A DNA stretch of 33,649 nt from Elusimicrobiota bacterium (GCA_026388125.1 JAPLKJ010000296.1:1-33649); one strand, 5' to 3'; counted from the first letter of the stretch, positions 7,354-15,097 are shown. A program made the numbers and translations. The notes: generated by a model not told the origin, from the letters alone.

Positions 7354-7364
7354 AAAGGGCCTAT
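7354..7364 (-). promoter_or_regulatory. ATAGGCCCTTT motif, third exact copy
   Basis: Same 11-mer as at 2869 and 5779, here between the stand-alone receiver gene and clostripain copy 4, about 245 bp before the copy 4 start. The surrounding sequence TCATAGGCCCTTTAACCCCT resembles the copy at 5779 beyond the core. Confidence 0.4.
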
Positions 7365-7421
7365 GACATAGGTCTATTGGCCGCCGCCCGAATTACGCGT
7401 CCGGCACAGGCCTGCGGAATA

Positions 7422-7835
7422 TTAATCCCCGGGTTTTTTTACCCGCCACGGCCTGTCACCCGGCTTTTTAACGCCTTCCCTGTCCGCAAGGGCGGACAGC
7501 ACGACTTTCCGTATAACATCGACCTCGAACGGCTTGGTAACATAACTTACTGCGCCCATCTCAAGAGCCTTGTTCACCATTTCCAGCTCATCATTTCCCG
7601 TAAGCATGACGATCAGCGGCTTATCCTTCATGTCTTTAAGCGCGAGCAACACCTCAAGGCCGCCCATCAGCGGCATTTTAAGGTCCAGCAGTACTACAGA
7701 AGGGCGCTCAGCCGCTATCACGCACATAGCGGCCTGGCCGTCGCAGGCGGTAATAATGATATGGTCCGCGAACGCATATTCGAGGGCCTGCCTTATGTTT
7801 TCGTCATCGTCCGCTATAAGTATTTTATGTTTCAA
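7422..7835 (-). CDS. single-domain response regulator (CheY-like receiver)
   Basis: 137 residues containing only a receiver domain: acidic cluster ADDDEN (8-13), phospho-acceptor Asp51 in VVLLDLKMP, switch Thr79 in MLTGND and Lys101 in VTKPFE. There is no output domain. The tail after residue 120 is basic and contains VKKPGD twice (122-127 and 132-137), encoded by different codons. A GAGGTG lies 11 nt before the ATG, somewhat far. It probably works by protein contact in a phosphorelay or motility system. With the OmpR-type regulator at 513-1208 it brackets the clostripain array, but no kinase is in the window, so the link is only positional. Confidence 0.85.
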   Translation of the reverse strand: MKHKILIADDDENIRQALEYAFADHIIITACDGQAAMCVIAAERPSVVLLDLKMPLMGGLEVLLALKDMKDKPLIVMLTGNDELEMVNKALEMGAVSYVTKPFEVDVIRKVVLSALADREGVKKPGDRPWRVKKPGD

Positions 7836-8075
7836 GTTTCACCTCGATCCGCCCCCTCTGCCGGCGCGGAGCCGCCGCCGGCACGGACAGCACAACACAC
7901 CCCTCTTTACCGGGGAATTCTCTCAGTAAACGCTTAATGAGGCCGGGCCTTCGAATGCAGCAATTATCGAAAATACCCCACCGCCCTTTCCACATGATAG
8001 CAAAAGTTTGCGCGTTTTCACCCGGCCAATACCGCCAATACCGCCTTAAATATGCGCGCGCGGAAAAACAGCTTT

Positions 8076-9848
8076 TTATTTTCCCGGCAGCGCCTGCAGG
8101 GCGCGCAGGCCGGCGGCGGCTTCGGCGTAGTCCGGCTTAAGCTCCAGGGCCTTTTCGTAATGAGCCCTGGCTTTCAGGAAAAGCCCGCGGGCCTCGGCTT
8201 TCTGCCCCCAGGCATAGACCACCGTGCCTTTCTGCCGGCAGGCCAGCGCCAGGTTATAATGCAGTTTTACGGCCCCGGGCTCGGTGAGCAGCGCCGTTTC
8301 AAAGGCCGCAATGGCGCCGTCGTAGCGCCGCTGCCGCGCGAACACGATGCCCAGGTTCACCCGCGCGTCCAGGTCGAGGGGGTCGCGCTTCAGCGCCTCC
8401 TGGAAGGCCAGTTCCGCAGCCGTCAGGTCGCCCTCCCCCAGGTGCGCCAGGCCCAGCGTGTTATAGGGCAGCGGGAACTTGTCCGCTATCGGCGAGAGCC
8501 TGAGCGCCCGCAGCACCAGTTCCCGGGCTTCCCCGAATTTTCTGCGCTCCACCAGCGCCTGGGCGGCGTTGACCAGCGCCCGCACGGAAGCGGGCGAGGT
8601 GGCGGCGGTCTTCACGAAAAGAGTGTTGTCGTCACGCCAGTCACGGTTGCGCGCGAAACTGCGGCCGGCGTAAAGGCAGAGCAGCAGCGCGGCGGCCAGC
8701 GCGGGCAGCCACCCCCGGCCCCTCGGGAAGGCCATGGCCGCCAGCAGGCAGAAACCCGCGGACGGCATATACAGCAGCCGTTCCGCCATGATAGTGCCGA
8801 TGGGGAAGGCTATATTCGAGACGATCGTGAAGGTGAGCAGGAAGAAGCCCGCGGCGAACAGGACCTCCCGGCGGCGCCAGGCCCAGCGCCAGAGCAGGCC
8901 GCCCGCGGCGGCCAGGCCCGCGGCGGCGGAAAGGTTCCGCAAAGACAGCACGCCGAGCAGCGGGATGGCGTTGGGCGAATAATCGGCCGACAGCGTGCCG
9001 GGGTAAACGCAGAGCAGGAGATAGCGCCACAGGATATAAAGAGCGTTCGAGCACCTTTGAAAGAACGGCAGGGCGGCCAGCGGGTTGTCCAGTTCCAGCG
9101 CCGCGCCACCCACGGAAACCGCGCCCGCGCCCGGCACGAAAGCCCCGATAGCCAGCCGGCGGTAAAGCACATACGCCGCCGTCAAAGCGGCCAGCAGCAG
9201 GCAGTAGCGCACAACGCGCCGCCAGCCGCCGGCGGCAGGCTTCAGCCAGGCGAGCGCGGGAACCAGCAGTATGAAGGTGGCGGCGCTTTCCTTGGAAAGC
9301 AGGCCTAGCGCGAAGAAGCCCGCAGCCCAAAGGCGCCGCCCGCGGCCGTAAGCCAGGCAGGCCAGCAGCACGAACAGCGTAGCCAGGAGATCGGCCCGGC
9401 CCACTATGGAATTGAGCGCCTCGGTATGTATGGGGTGCAGCGCGAACAGCAGCCCGGCGAGCAGCGGCACCGGTCCGGCCAGCCCCATGAACTCCGCCAG
9501 GCGTACAATAAGAACGCTGTTGGCCGCGTGGAGCGCAAGGTTAACCGCGCGGAAAGCCGCGGGGTCCGGCCCGCTAAGCTTCCAGTTAAGGGCGAAGCTG
9601 GTAGAGGTAAGGGGCCGCCAGACAGTATCGTCCTTGTCCGGGAACCAGGAGGCGGGCTCCGTCCAGAGCCCCTGTATATCAGCCTGCGTCACTTTCCTGT
9701 TCTCAACTATCACCCGCCGGTCGTCGAAAACAAAAGCGTTGGGCAGGGAGTTGCCGAAAGCGGCGGCCACGGCGGCCGCCAGGATAGCGGCTTCCAGCCA
9801 GCGGTTAGGCTTCCGTACCTGCGCCAGGTCTTGTTTATTGCGCGGCAT
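8076..9848 (-). CDS. multi-pass membrane protein with C-terminal TPRs (TMTC/DUF1736-like)
   Basis: 590 residues. The N-terminal two thirds carry about ten hydrophobic segments after a short basic lead. An early periplasmic motif, NAFVFDDRRVIVEN, resembles the FDD(H/D)xxIxxN signature of TMTC and GT-C type glycosyltransferases, and the Asp pair is the likely catalytic or metal site. The loop with HPIHTEALNSIVGRADLL is also typical of this family. The last 190 residues form at least three tetratricopeptide repeats (for example LPYNTLGLAHLGEGDLTAAELAFQEAL and ARVNLGIVFARQRRYDGAIAAFE). TMTC proteins are O-mannosyltransferases in animals; bacterial relatives are mostly uncharacterised. A role in protein or cell-surface glycosylation is an inference. 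Confidence 0.75.
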   Translation of the reverse strand: MPRNKQDLAQVRKPNRWLEAAILAAAVAAAFGNSLPNAFVFDDRRVIVENRKVTQADIQGLWTEPASWFPDKDDTVWRPLTSTSFALNWKLSGPDPAAFRAVNLALHAANSVLIVRLAEFMGLAGPVPLLAGLLFALHPIHTEALNSIVGRADLLATLFVLLACLAYGRGRRLWAAGFFALGLLSKESAATFILLVPALAWLKPAAGGWRRVVRYCLLLAALTAAYVLYRRLAIGAFVPGAGAVSVGGAALELDNPLAALPFFQRCSNALYILWRYLLLCVYPGTLSADYSPNAIPLLGVLSLRNLSAAAGLAAAGGLLWRWAWRRREVLFAAGFFLLTFTIVSNIAFPIGTIMAERLLYMPSAGFCLLAAMAFPRGRGWLPALAAALLLCLYAGRSFARNRDWRDDNTLFVKTAATSPASVRALVNAAQALVERRKFGEARELVLRALRLSPIADKFPLPYNTLGLAHLGEGDLTAAELAFQEALKRDPLDLDARVNLGIVFARQRRYDGAIAAFETALLTEPGAVKLHYNLALACRQKGTVVYAWGQKAEARGLFLKARAHYEKALELKPDYAEAAAGLRALQALPGK

Positions 9849-9853
9849 TACAG

Positions 9854-9970
9854 TTATCCCGCTTTCCCGTTAAACTGAAGCAAAGGGACCAGGCCGAGCG
9901 TCAGGTAATAGAGGCGCCGGCCCAGGCGGAATACCTGCATTTCCCAGGTAAATTTTCTGACTGGGGACAT
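9854..9970 (-). CDS. possible 38-residue small protein
   Basis: An ORF too short for the track, from ATG at 9970 to TAA at 9854, beginning MSPVRKFTWEMQVFRLGRR and containing the hydrophobic stretch LYYLTLGLVPLLQF. It stops 5 nt before the TMTC-like start codon, the spacing of a leader or coupled small gene. There is no clear Shine-Dalgarno. A TATTAT lies a few bases upstream, so it could be nearly leaderless. The frame may be chance; conservation would decide. Confidence 0.3.
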   Translation of the reverse strand: MSPVRKFTWEMQVFRLGRRLYYLTLGLVPLLQFNGKAG

Positions 9971-9997
9971 TGAGCTAATAATACAAAATCGGCGTTT

Positions 9998-10732
9998 TCA
10001 GCGCTTCTTAATATCCACGCTGCCGGCGCCGGTCTTTACGTCCAGTTTGAAAGCGGCGGCGCTGTCGCTGGCCAGCTCGCTGTTGAAGCTGCCGGCCCCG
10101 CTGCTGTGGCTGATCTTAAGCTTGCTGTCGGCCGGGAAAGCCAGTTTTATGGTGCCCGCGCCCGATTTTATCGAAGCCGAGCCGGCCTTGGGCGCCCTGG
10201 TCCAGGCCAGGTCCACCGTGCCGGCCCCGCTCTTGCACTGGAAAGCTTCGGAGTAGATCTCGCCGGAGATCCGCCCTGCGCCGCTGGTAAGGTCCAGCGC
10301 CCCGGCCAGCCCCGCGAACTTTACGCCGCCCGCCCCGGAGACGACCTCCGCCCCGGCGGTGAAAGCCCCGGCCTCTACGCTGCCGGCGCCGGTCTTTATA
10401 TTAAGTTTCAAGCCGGCGGGAGCCGTCACGGAAAAGCCGGTTTTGCAGCCGTCCATGCCCAGCTTGAACCATTTAGCTTTCTTCGTTTTTGCGGCTAGGA
10501 AAACCACCCCGCCGCGGACCTCGGCCGTTATTTCGCATTTATCCGCTTTATATTCGCCTGTCTGCTGGGCTTTTACGGCGGCGCCGGCCGCCGGAATAAA
10601 TTTAATATCACCCGACTCGGTCTGAACCTGCACCGCGGTTATTCCCGCCGCGGGGAATTCCCAGTTCCCGGCCGTTTCGGCCGCCATGCAGTTCCCGCCC
10701 AGCAACATCAGCGCGCACACGATAGTTTTCAT
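9998..10732 (-). CDS. secreted SGAG-repeat protein (DUF4097-like, beta-helix type)
   Basis: 244 residues with a short signal peptide (MKTIVCALMLLGGNCMAA). From about residue 35 to the end it is built of repeats with the pattern (S/T)GAGxvxx: KTGAGSVEAG, SGAGGVKF, SGAGRISG, KSGAGTVDLAW, KSGAGTIKL, SSGAGSFNSE and KTGAGSVDIKKR. This is the arrangement of DUF4097/DUF2807-type putative adhesins, which fold as short right-handed beta-helices. AAAGGAGAT precedes the ATG. The function is not known; in other bacteria such genes are often stress- or regulator-linked. It stands alone between the small ORF upstream of the TMTC-like gene and the REP-like element. Confidence 0.7.
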   Translation of the reverse strand: MKTIVCALMLLGGNCMAAETAGNWEFPAAGITAVQVQTESGDIKFIPAAGAAVKAQQTGEYKADKCEITAEVRGGVVFLAAKTKKAKWFKLGMDGCKTGFSVTAPAGLKLNIKTGAGSVEAGAFTAGAEVVSGAGGVKFAGLAGALDLTSGAGRISGEIYSEAFQCKSGAGTVDLAWTRAPKAGSASIKSGAGTIKLAFPADSKLKISHSSGAGSFNSELASDSAAAFKLDVKTGAGSVDIKKR

Positions 10733-10765
10733 ATAACTGTATCTCCTTTTACTAACTCAAGGGGA

Positions 10766-10839
10766 GGGGACGTATTTGACTATTTGCGGACGAAACTTTG
10801 GCTTTGTTAATAGATAGTCAAATAGTCAAATACGTCCCC
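10766..10839. repeat. REP/MITE-like inverted repeat, element 1
   Basis: Perfect 21-bp inverted repeats (10766-10786 and 10819-10839) begin with GGGGACGTATTTGACTATTT and enclose a 32-bp spacer. The ends GGGGACG/CGTCCCC recur in elements at 12097-12174 and 13352-13368. It is intergenic between cinA and the SGAG-repeat gene and holds no ORF. This is the architecture of REP sequences mobilised by RAYT-type (TnpA-REP) transposases, although no such transposase is in the window. Confidence 0.75.
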
Positions 10840-10844
10840 ACCTC

Positions 10845-12065
10845 CTAAATTGTTTTCCGCAGTTCATCCAGGATGAAATTCGCGGCGCAGGCCCGTACGT
10901 AGGCGCGAGTCTTGGAAAATTGCCGCCGGAACACTTTTACGCCTTTTTTTCCAGCCAGCGCGAAATAGACCAGGCCGACAGGCTTGGCGGCCGTGCCGCC
11001 GTCGGGCCCGGCGATACCGGTAACCGCCAGGGCGTAATCGCTTTTAAAAAGTTTCCGCGCGCCCAGCGCCATTTCCCGCGCGCTCTGCATGGACACTGCG
11101 CCGTATTTTTTCAGCGTGGCGGAGCGCACCCCCAGCAGTTTTATTTTGGCGGCGTTGGAATAGGCAACAGCGCCGCCCTGCAGATAGGCCGAGCTGCCCG
11201 GCACGGAAGTAAGCAGCTCCGATACCAGCCCGCCGGTGCATGACTCGGCCGTGGCTACGGTCTTTCCCGCGGCGGCGAGTTCTTTCCCCACGGCTGAAGC
11301 CAGCGTTTCGTCGTCAAAGCCGTAGATCTTCTCCGCCAGTATTTTCACGGCGGCCGCTTTTATTTTCTCCGTCAAACCCGAGCCCGCCGGCGCGGAGGCC
11401 GTGAATTCCACCGTGTACGGCCCGGCCAGAATGGTGTACGCAGCGGTCGGAAATCTTTTCATCACCGGGCGCAGCAGCGCCTCGGCCTGCGGCTCCCAGA
11501 GGCCGGCTATCTTGAATTTCACCGAAGCTACTGCCGGCGCGCCGGGGAATGCCGCCCGTATTTCCGCGTTCAGGGACTGCCCGAACATGGGCTCCCATTC
11601 CAGCCGCGGCCCCGGCAGCAGCACCATCAGCTTGCGCCCTTTGCGCAGGAGCTCGCCGAAAGCGGTGCCGTTGTCGTTCCTGATATACTTCGCCCCGGCC
11701 ACCAGCCGGCACTGGTCCTTGAGATTGGGCAGCCGCACACGCGCCCCGTATCTCGCGCGCAGCATGCTTTCGCATTCCTTCGAGTGGTAAATGGAGCGCC
11801 TGAACACCCGCGCCGCGGCGGCCCGGGTAAGGTCGTCGAAAGTGGGGCCCAGCCCGCCGCAGACCAGCACCAGGTCGGCGCGCCCGAGCGCGCCCCGCAT
11901 GCAGGAGGCTATGTCCCCGAGCCCGTCCCCGCAGGATTGTTCGCGCGTTATCGCGAAGCCCAGCGGCGCCAGGCGTTCATGAAAAAGTGGCACGTACAGG
12001 TTCAGCTTGCCGCCGAGCAGTTCCGAGCCGGTGCAGATAATTTCAGCCTTAAGGCGCGCGTTCAT
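10845..12065 (-). CDS. cinA: CinA-like protein (nicotinamide-nucleotide amidase)
   Basis: 406 residues with the two-domain CinA layout. The N-terminal MoaB/MogA-like domain has AEIICTGSELLGGKLN (6-21) and VLVCGGLGPTFDDLTRAA, the COG1058 signature linked to ADP-ribose pyrophosphatase. The C-terminal PncC domain (about 260-400) has TVATAESCTGGLVSELLTSVPGSS and VTGIAGPDGGTAAKPVGLVYFAL, and deamidates NMN to NaMN in pyridine nucleotide salvage. The usual length is 400-425, so it is complete. There is no strong Shine-Dalgarno before the ATG, but the conserved domain begins at residue 6, which fixes the start. REP-like elements flank the gene on both sides. Confidence 0.9.
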   Translation of the reverse strand: MNARLKAEIICTGSELLGGKLNLYVPLFHERLAPLGFAITREQSCGDGLGDIASCMRGALGRADLVLVCGGLGPTFDDLTRAAAARVFRRSIYHSKECESMLRARYGARVRLPNLKDQCRLVAGAKYIRNDNGTAFGELLRKGRKLMVLLPGPRLEWEPMFGQSLNAEIRAAFPGAPAVASVKFKIAGLWEPQAEALLRPVMKRFPTAAYTILAGPYTVEFTASAPAGSGLTEKIKAAAVKILAEKIYGFDDETLASAVGKELAAAGKTVATAESCTGGLVSELLTSVPGSSAYLQGGAVAYSNAAKIKLLGVRSATLKKYGAVSMQSAREMALGARKLFKSDYALAVTGIAGPDGGTAAKPVGLVYFALAGKKGVKVFRRQFSKTRAYVRACAANFILDELRKTI

Positions 12066-12096
12066 AGAAGAAAGATTACCAAATAATCGGGCGTAA

Positions 12097-12174
12097 GGGG
12101 ACGCTTGACGATATGATTATTTATCCATACCCAAAACGGATCGTTAATGATAAGTCATTTCGTCAAGCGTCCCC
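12097..12174. repeat. REP/MITE-like inverted repeat, element 2
   Basis: Perfect 15-bp arms GGGGACGCTTGACGA (12097-12111) and TCGTCAAGCGTCCCC (12160-12174), with imperfect pairing continuing inward (ATGATTAT against ATAAGTCAT). The spacer is about 48 bp. It lies between divergent cinA and the membrane protein gene, just upstream of that gene's promoter. Confidence 0.75.
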
Positions 12175-12180
12175 CCTCCC

Positions 12181-12209
12181 TTGCTTCTGCTCGGAGGGAG
12201 CAGTATACT
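12181..12209 (+). promoter_or_regulatory. promoter of the membrane protein gene
   Basis: TTGCTT (12181-12186), a 17-bp spacer and TATACT (12204-12209). The start site near 12217 leaves a leader of about 29 nt. This supports the ATG at 12246 over the track start at 12147, which lies inside the inverted repeat. Confidence 0.55.
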
Positions 12210-12245
12210 CTATGGAAATACGCTGCAAACGGGGAATTTCAACTT

Positions 12246-13346
12246 ATGACTGAAAAGATCTCGCTGATAGCTGGCCTGCTGCTGATGGCCGCCGGTTATT
12301 TCAGGCTGCATGGTCCGCATTACTCCGAAAACGCGCTGGGAGTTGCGCTGACCCTGATGGGCGCCGGCCTGCTGCTGGTGCTGTTCCCGGCCTACCGGTT
12401 CGCCCTGGCGGCCTCGAAACTGAAGGAGCTGCTGCGCGGGGAGAGTAAGATCGAGAACGAGCTGACCGAGATACGGCTGCGCTTCATCTGCATAGCAGCG
12501 GGCGTTGCCGGCGCGGTGGGGCTGGAGTTCTCCCCCGGCGGGTTTAACTACTGGACGCTGGGTTTTTCGGGATTCATCCTGGCCGCGGGGCTGGTCTACG
12601 TGGCAGGCTACGCCCGCCTGAAAGGAGCGGCCGGCCTTTCCAACACGCTGCGCCTGCTGCTCAGCGCGGCGGCTCTATTCGGGGGCATGGTCAGCGTTAT
12701 CACGCTGATCCAGCAGCTTTCCGGCGCCTCCGATATGCCGACCCGGTGGAACATCTATTCTTTCCTCGGCCTGGCAGGCCTGGCCGCAAGCGTCTACGCC
12801 GGATATTACGGCATGGCGTACCAGACCAACACGGACATCCTCGAGACGCTGCGGCCATTCGGCTTCACTCCCGCCGACAGCGGCCTGCTGGGCAAGGACG
12901 GCAGATACGACGCCCGCGGCGTGTGGGAAGGCGTGGAAACGCTGGTGAACGTGAACCAGACCGAAGCGCAGGAGAACTGCCCCGCCGGTTTCTATCTGGA
13001 GATAAGCTGCGCGGCCGCCGGCTGGGACGGGCGCCGGCTGCTGGTGCACCCGGCCGGATATTTCAACCGGCCTTTTGGCGCGCCGCTCACCCTGCCGCGG
13101 GCCGAGGCGCCCGCGGGCTGGGAGAAATACGGTGTTTACTGCGACCCCCCCGAAGCCGCCCCGTCCCTGCTGGCGGTAATAGGCGGCCCAGGCGGGCCGA
13201 TGCTCGGTGCCGGCACGGATTTTTCCTACCTGCTGCTGGATAAAGGCCGCCTGGTCCTGGGCGTTTCCTGCGCCGGGCACCCCGAGCCCGGCCGCCTGAA
13301 GCGGACAATGACGCTGGCCGCCGACTGCGCCAGACACCTGGCCTGA
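12246..13346 (+). CDS. uncharacterised multi-pass membrane protein
   Basis: 366 residues from the ATG at 12246; the upstream 33 codons of the track ORF overlap a repeat and a promoter. The first half has about six hydrophobic helices (for example LIAGLLLMAAGYF, VALTLMGAGLLLVLF, FICIAAGVAGAVG, GFSGFILAAGLVYVAGYA, LLSAAALFGGMVSVITLI, FLGLAGLAASVYAGYYG). The last 160 residues are a soluble domain, beginning TNTDILETLRPFGFTP, with no motif I recognise. A region around ENCPAGFYLEISCAAAGWDGRRLLVHP looks like a beta-rich fold. It is monocistronic and convergent with the ABC-F gene. I cannot assign a function. Confidence 0.75.
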   Translation: MTEKISLIAGLLLMAAGYFRLHGPHYSENALGVALTLMGAGLLLVLFPAYRFALAASKLKELLRGESKIENELTEIRLRFICIAAGVAGAVGLEFSPGGFNYWTLGFSGFILAAGLVYVAGYARLKGAAGLSNTLRLLLSAAALFGGMVSVITLIQQLSGASDMPTRWNIYSFLGLAGLAASVYAGYYGMAYQTNTDILETLRPFGFTPADSGLLGKDGRYDARGVWEGVETLVNVNQTEAQENCPAGFYLEISCAAAGWDGRRLLVHPAGYFNRPFGAPLTLPRAEAPAGWEKYGVYCDPPEAAPSLLAVIGGPGGPMLGAGTDFSYLLLDKGRLVLGVSCAGHPEPGRLKRTMTLAADCARHLA

Positions 13347-13351
13347 GGGCC

Positions 13352-13368
13352 GGGGACGCTTCGTCCCC
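13352..13368. repeat. short GGGGACG/CGTCCCC hairpin (REP-like remnant or terminator)
   Basis: GGGGACG (13352-13358) and CGTCCCC (13362-13368) around a 3-nt loop, in the 26-bp gap between convergent genes. It has the same terminal heptamers as the two larger inverted repeats. It may serve as a bidirectional terminator, though no T-tract is evident. Confidence 0.5.
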
Positions 13369-13372
13369 TCTA

Positions 13373-14896
13373 CTATTCTAAACGCAATTCGCCGGTGACC
13401 CCGATCCCTTTTAGAAAAGTAAGGTCGTGGGAGATCACGAGCAGCGCGCCCTCGAAGCGGGCCAGGGCGGCCTCCAGGAATTCGAGGTTCACGATATCGA
13501 GATTATTGGTGGGCTCGTCCAGTATCAGCAGCTGCGGCGGCGGGTCGGAGATAAGTATCTTGGCCAGCGACGCCCGCAGCCTTTCTCCCCCGCTTAAAGT
13601 GTCCACGCGCTGAAGGGCCTTGTCGCCCTGGAACAGGAACTGGGCCAGGAGGTTACGCACCTCCACCTCGGTCTTCCTGGAACCGCTCCTTACATTGTCC
13701 AGCACGCTGCGCCCGGCGTCGAGCAAGGTGGAGTTCTGGTCCACGAAGCCGTAAGCCACGCCGCCCAGCTTCAGCTCGCCGGAGATGTCGCCGTCCAGCT
13801 CCCTGAACCCGGTGAGCAGGTTGAGCAAGGTGGTCTTGCCCGAACCATTGCGCCCCGCTATGGCTATGCGCGCGGGCCCGTGCATCTCGAACGTCACGCT
13901 CTGCGCCCAAAGGTCGCGTTCCATGCCCGCGTACCTGAAGTTCAGGTCGCGCGCGGCGAACACCAGCTTGGAGGCGGGCAGGGCGGTCTCCGGAAACTCC
14001 GCGTAGATGACGGGGTCTGTCTTCTGCCGCTCGAAGGCGCTGCGGGCGGAATCCACTTTCGCCTGAATGTCCTCGTCGGCGGCCGACCGTATTTTGCCCA
14101 TGGTTTTCTGCGCGCGCATTTTTTTGCCGCCGAGCAGGATCTTCGGCGCCCCTCCCTTGGCGGCCGCCTTCTGCCCGCGGCGCATCCGCTTTTCCTGGGC
14201 GCGCAGCTTGTCGGCCCTTTCGCCGGCCGCTTTGTCGCGCTCCCGTGCGGCCTGGTCCAGGTCGCCGGCCAGCCGGGCCCGCTCCCGGGCGCGCTCGCCT
14301 TCATAAAAGGTCCAGTTCCCGCCGAAAACGGCCAGCCCCTGGTTGGACAGCTCCAGGATGGCGTCCGCTTCGTCCAGCAGTTCCCTGTCGTGCGAAATTA
14401 TAAGCAGCCCGCGGCGCGTAAGGCGGACGAAAGCCAGCACGCTTTCCCGCGCCTGCCTGTCGAGATTGTTAGTAGGCTCGTCCAGCACTATGAAGTCGGC
14501 CCCCGACGCCAGCTGTTTAAGGAACCGCACCCTGGTCCACTCGCCGCCGCTCAGGGAGGCGCAGGAGGCCGACGGGTTTATGTCTTTCTGCAGGGCCGCC
14601 ACCGTGCCGGCGTCGGCCGGGGCGATGCCTGCCCACAGCCCGGAAAGATACTCTTCCACCGTTATATCTGGCGGGGGCTCTATCTGGTCGAAATAGGCCA
14701 CCTGGGAATCTTTTTTTATCCGGCCGGCTGCGGGAGAAAGCCTGCCCTGCGCCAGCCGCGCGAGCGTGGATTTGCCGATGCCGTTAGGGCCGATGAGGCC
14801 GTATTTCCTGCCCGACTCCAGCGAAAGGCTCAGGCCTTTGAATACCGCGCTGCCGTTCGGCCATTCGAAATCCACGGAGTTGAAGATTATCGACAT
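13373..14896 (-). CDS. ABC-F family ATPase (duplicated ATP-binding domains)
   Basis: 507 residues with two ABC domains and no membrane segments. Domain 1 has Walker A GPNGIGKST, signature LSGGEWTR, Walker B FIVLDEPTNNLD and switch ISHD. An Arg/Lys-rich linker (about 200-290, KAAGERADKLRAQEKRMRRGQKAA) matches the ABC-F inter-domain linker. Domain 2 has GRNGSGKTT, LSGGERLRASL, LLILDEPTNNLD and VISHD. ABC-F proteins act on the ribosome in translation or antibiotic protection; which subfamily is unclear. At 507 residues it is a short member. The Shine-Dalgarno is weak. The gene is convergent with the membrane protein and diverges from the tRNA-Thr region. Confidence 0.9.
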   Translation of the reverse strand: MSIIFNSVDFEWPNGSAVFKGLSLSLESGRKYGLIGPNGIGKSTLARLAQGRLSPAAGRIKKDSQVAYFDQIEPPPDITVEEYLSGLWAGIAPADAGTVAALQKDINPSASCASLSGGEWTRVRFLKQLASGADFIVLDEPTNNLDRQARESVLAFVRLTRRGLLIISHDRELLDEADAILELSNQGLAVFGGNWTFYEGERARERARLAGDLDQAARERDKAAGERADKLRAQEKRMRRGQKAAAKGGAPKILLGGKKMRAQKTMGKIRSAADEDIQAKVDSARSAFERQKTDPVIYAEFPETALPASKLVFAARDLNFRYAGMERDLWAQSVTFEMHGPARIAIAGRNGSGKTTLLNLLTGFRELDGDISGELKLGGVAYGFVDQNSTLLDAGRSVLDNVRSGSRKTEVEVRNLLAQFLFQGDKALQRVDTLSGGERLRASLAKILISDPPPQLLILDEPTNNLDIVNLEFLEAALARFEGALLVISHDLTFLKGIGVTGELRLE

Positions 14897-15013
14897 ATGG
14901 GGTATCCAGGTAGCCTATACAATTTTTGCCGATTATTCAATAATTCGAAAGCAGCGCCAGAACCGCCTGCACCCGGTCCGTTTCCCCGGATGGCACCATA
15001 CATTGCACCGCCC

Positions 15014-15097
15014 CGCTTTAGCGCTTCACGAAATATTGTAGAATTGTCAATGAGAAATGCCGACGTAGCTCAGCGGTAGAGCAACCGCCTTGTAAGC
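15014..15097 (+). repeat. left copy of the tRNA-Thr promoter/5'-half duplication
   Basis: CTTTAGC...CGAAATATTGTAGAATTGTCAATGA plus the first 39 nt of a tRNA-Thr, about 90% similar to 16237-16322. A TAGAAT -10 box lies at 15039-15044. Similarity stops abruptly after TTGTAAGC at 15097. Confidence 0.8.
15059..15097 (+). pseudogene. truncated tRNA-Thr(UGU), 5' half only
   Basis: The sequence starts like the intact tRNA-Thr (GCCGACGTAGCTCAGCGG) through the D-arm, anticodon loop CTTGTAA and two more bases, then diverges to CCGCAGAAG. There is no T-arm or acceptor 3' strand. Position 27 is A here and C in the downstream copy. The A would pair with U43 of the downstream 3' half, which suggests this 5' half and that 3' half were originally one gene. 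Confidence 0.8.

Noticed and set aside
7859-7883. TGCCGGCG/CGCCGGCA inverted repeat upstream of the receiver gene
   Set aside because: An 8-bp GC-only stem is expected by chance in such GC-rich DNA, and no second copy or promoter relation was found.
9998-10732. SGAG repeats as a DNA-level tandem repeat or CRISPR-like array
   Set aside because: The periodicity is in the protein; the DNA repeats are imperfect and unevenly spaced. No CRISPR array was seen anywhere in the window.
12147-12245. N-terminal extension of the membrane protein ORF
   Set aside because: It lies across the REP-like inverted repeat and a good promoter; the ATG at 12246 fits the inferred transcript start.
15059-15097. Upstream tRNA-Thr copy as a working tRNA
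   Set aside because: It lacks the 3' half of the anticodon stem beyond two bases, the T-arm and the acceptor 3' strand.
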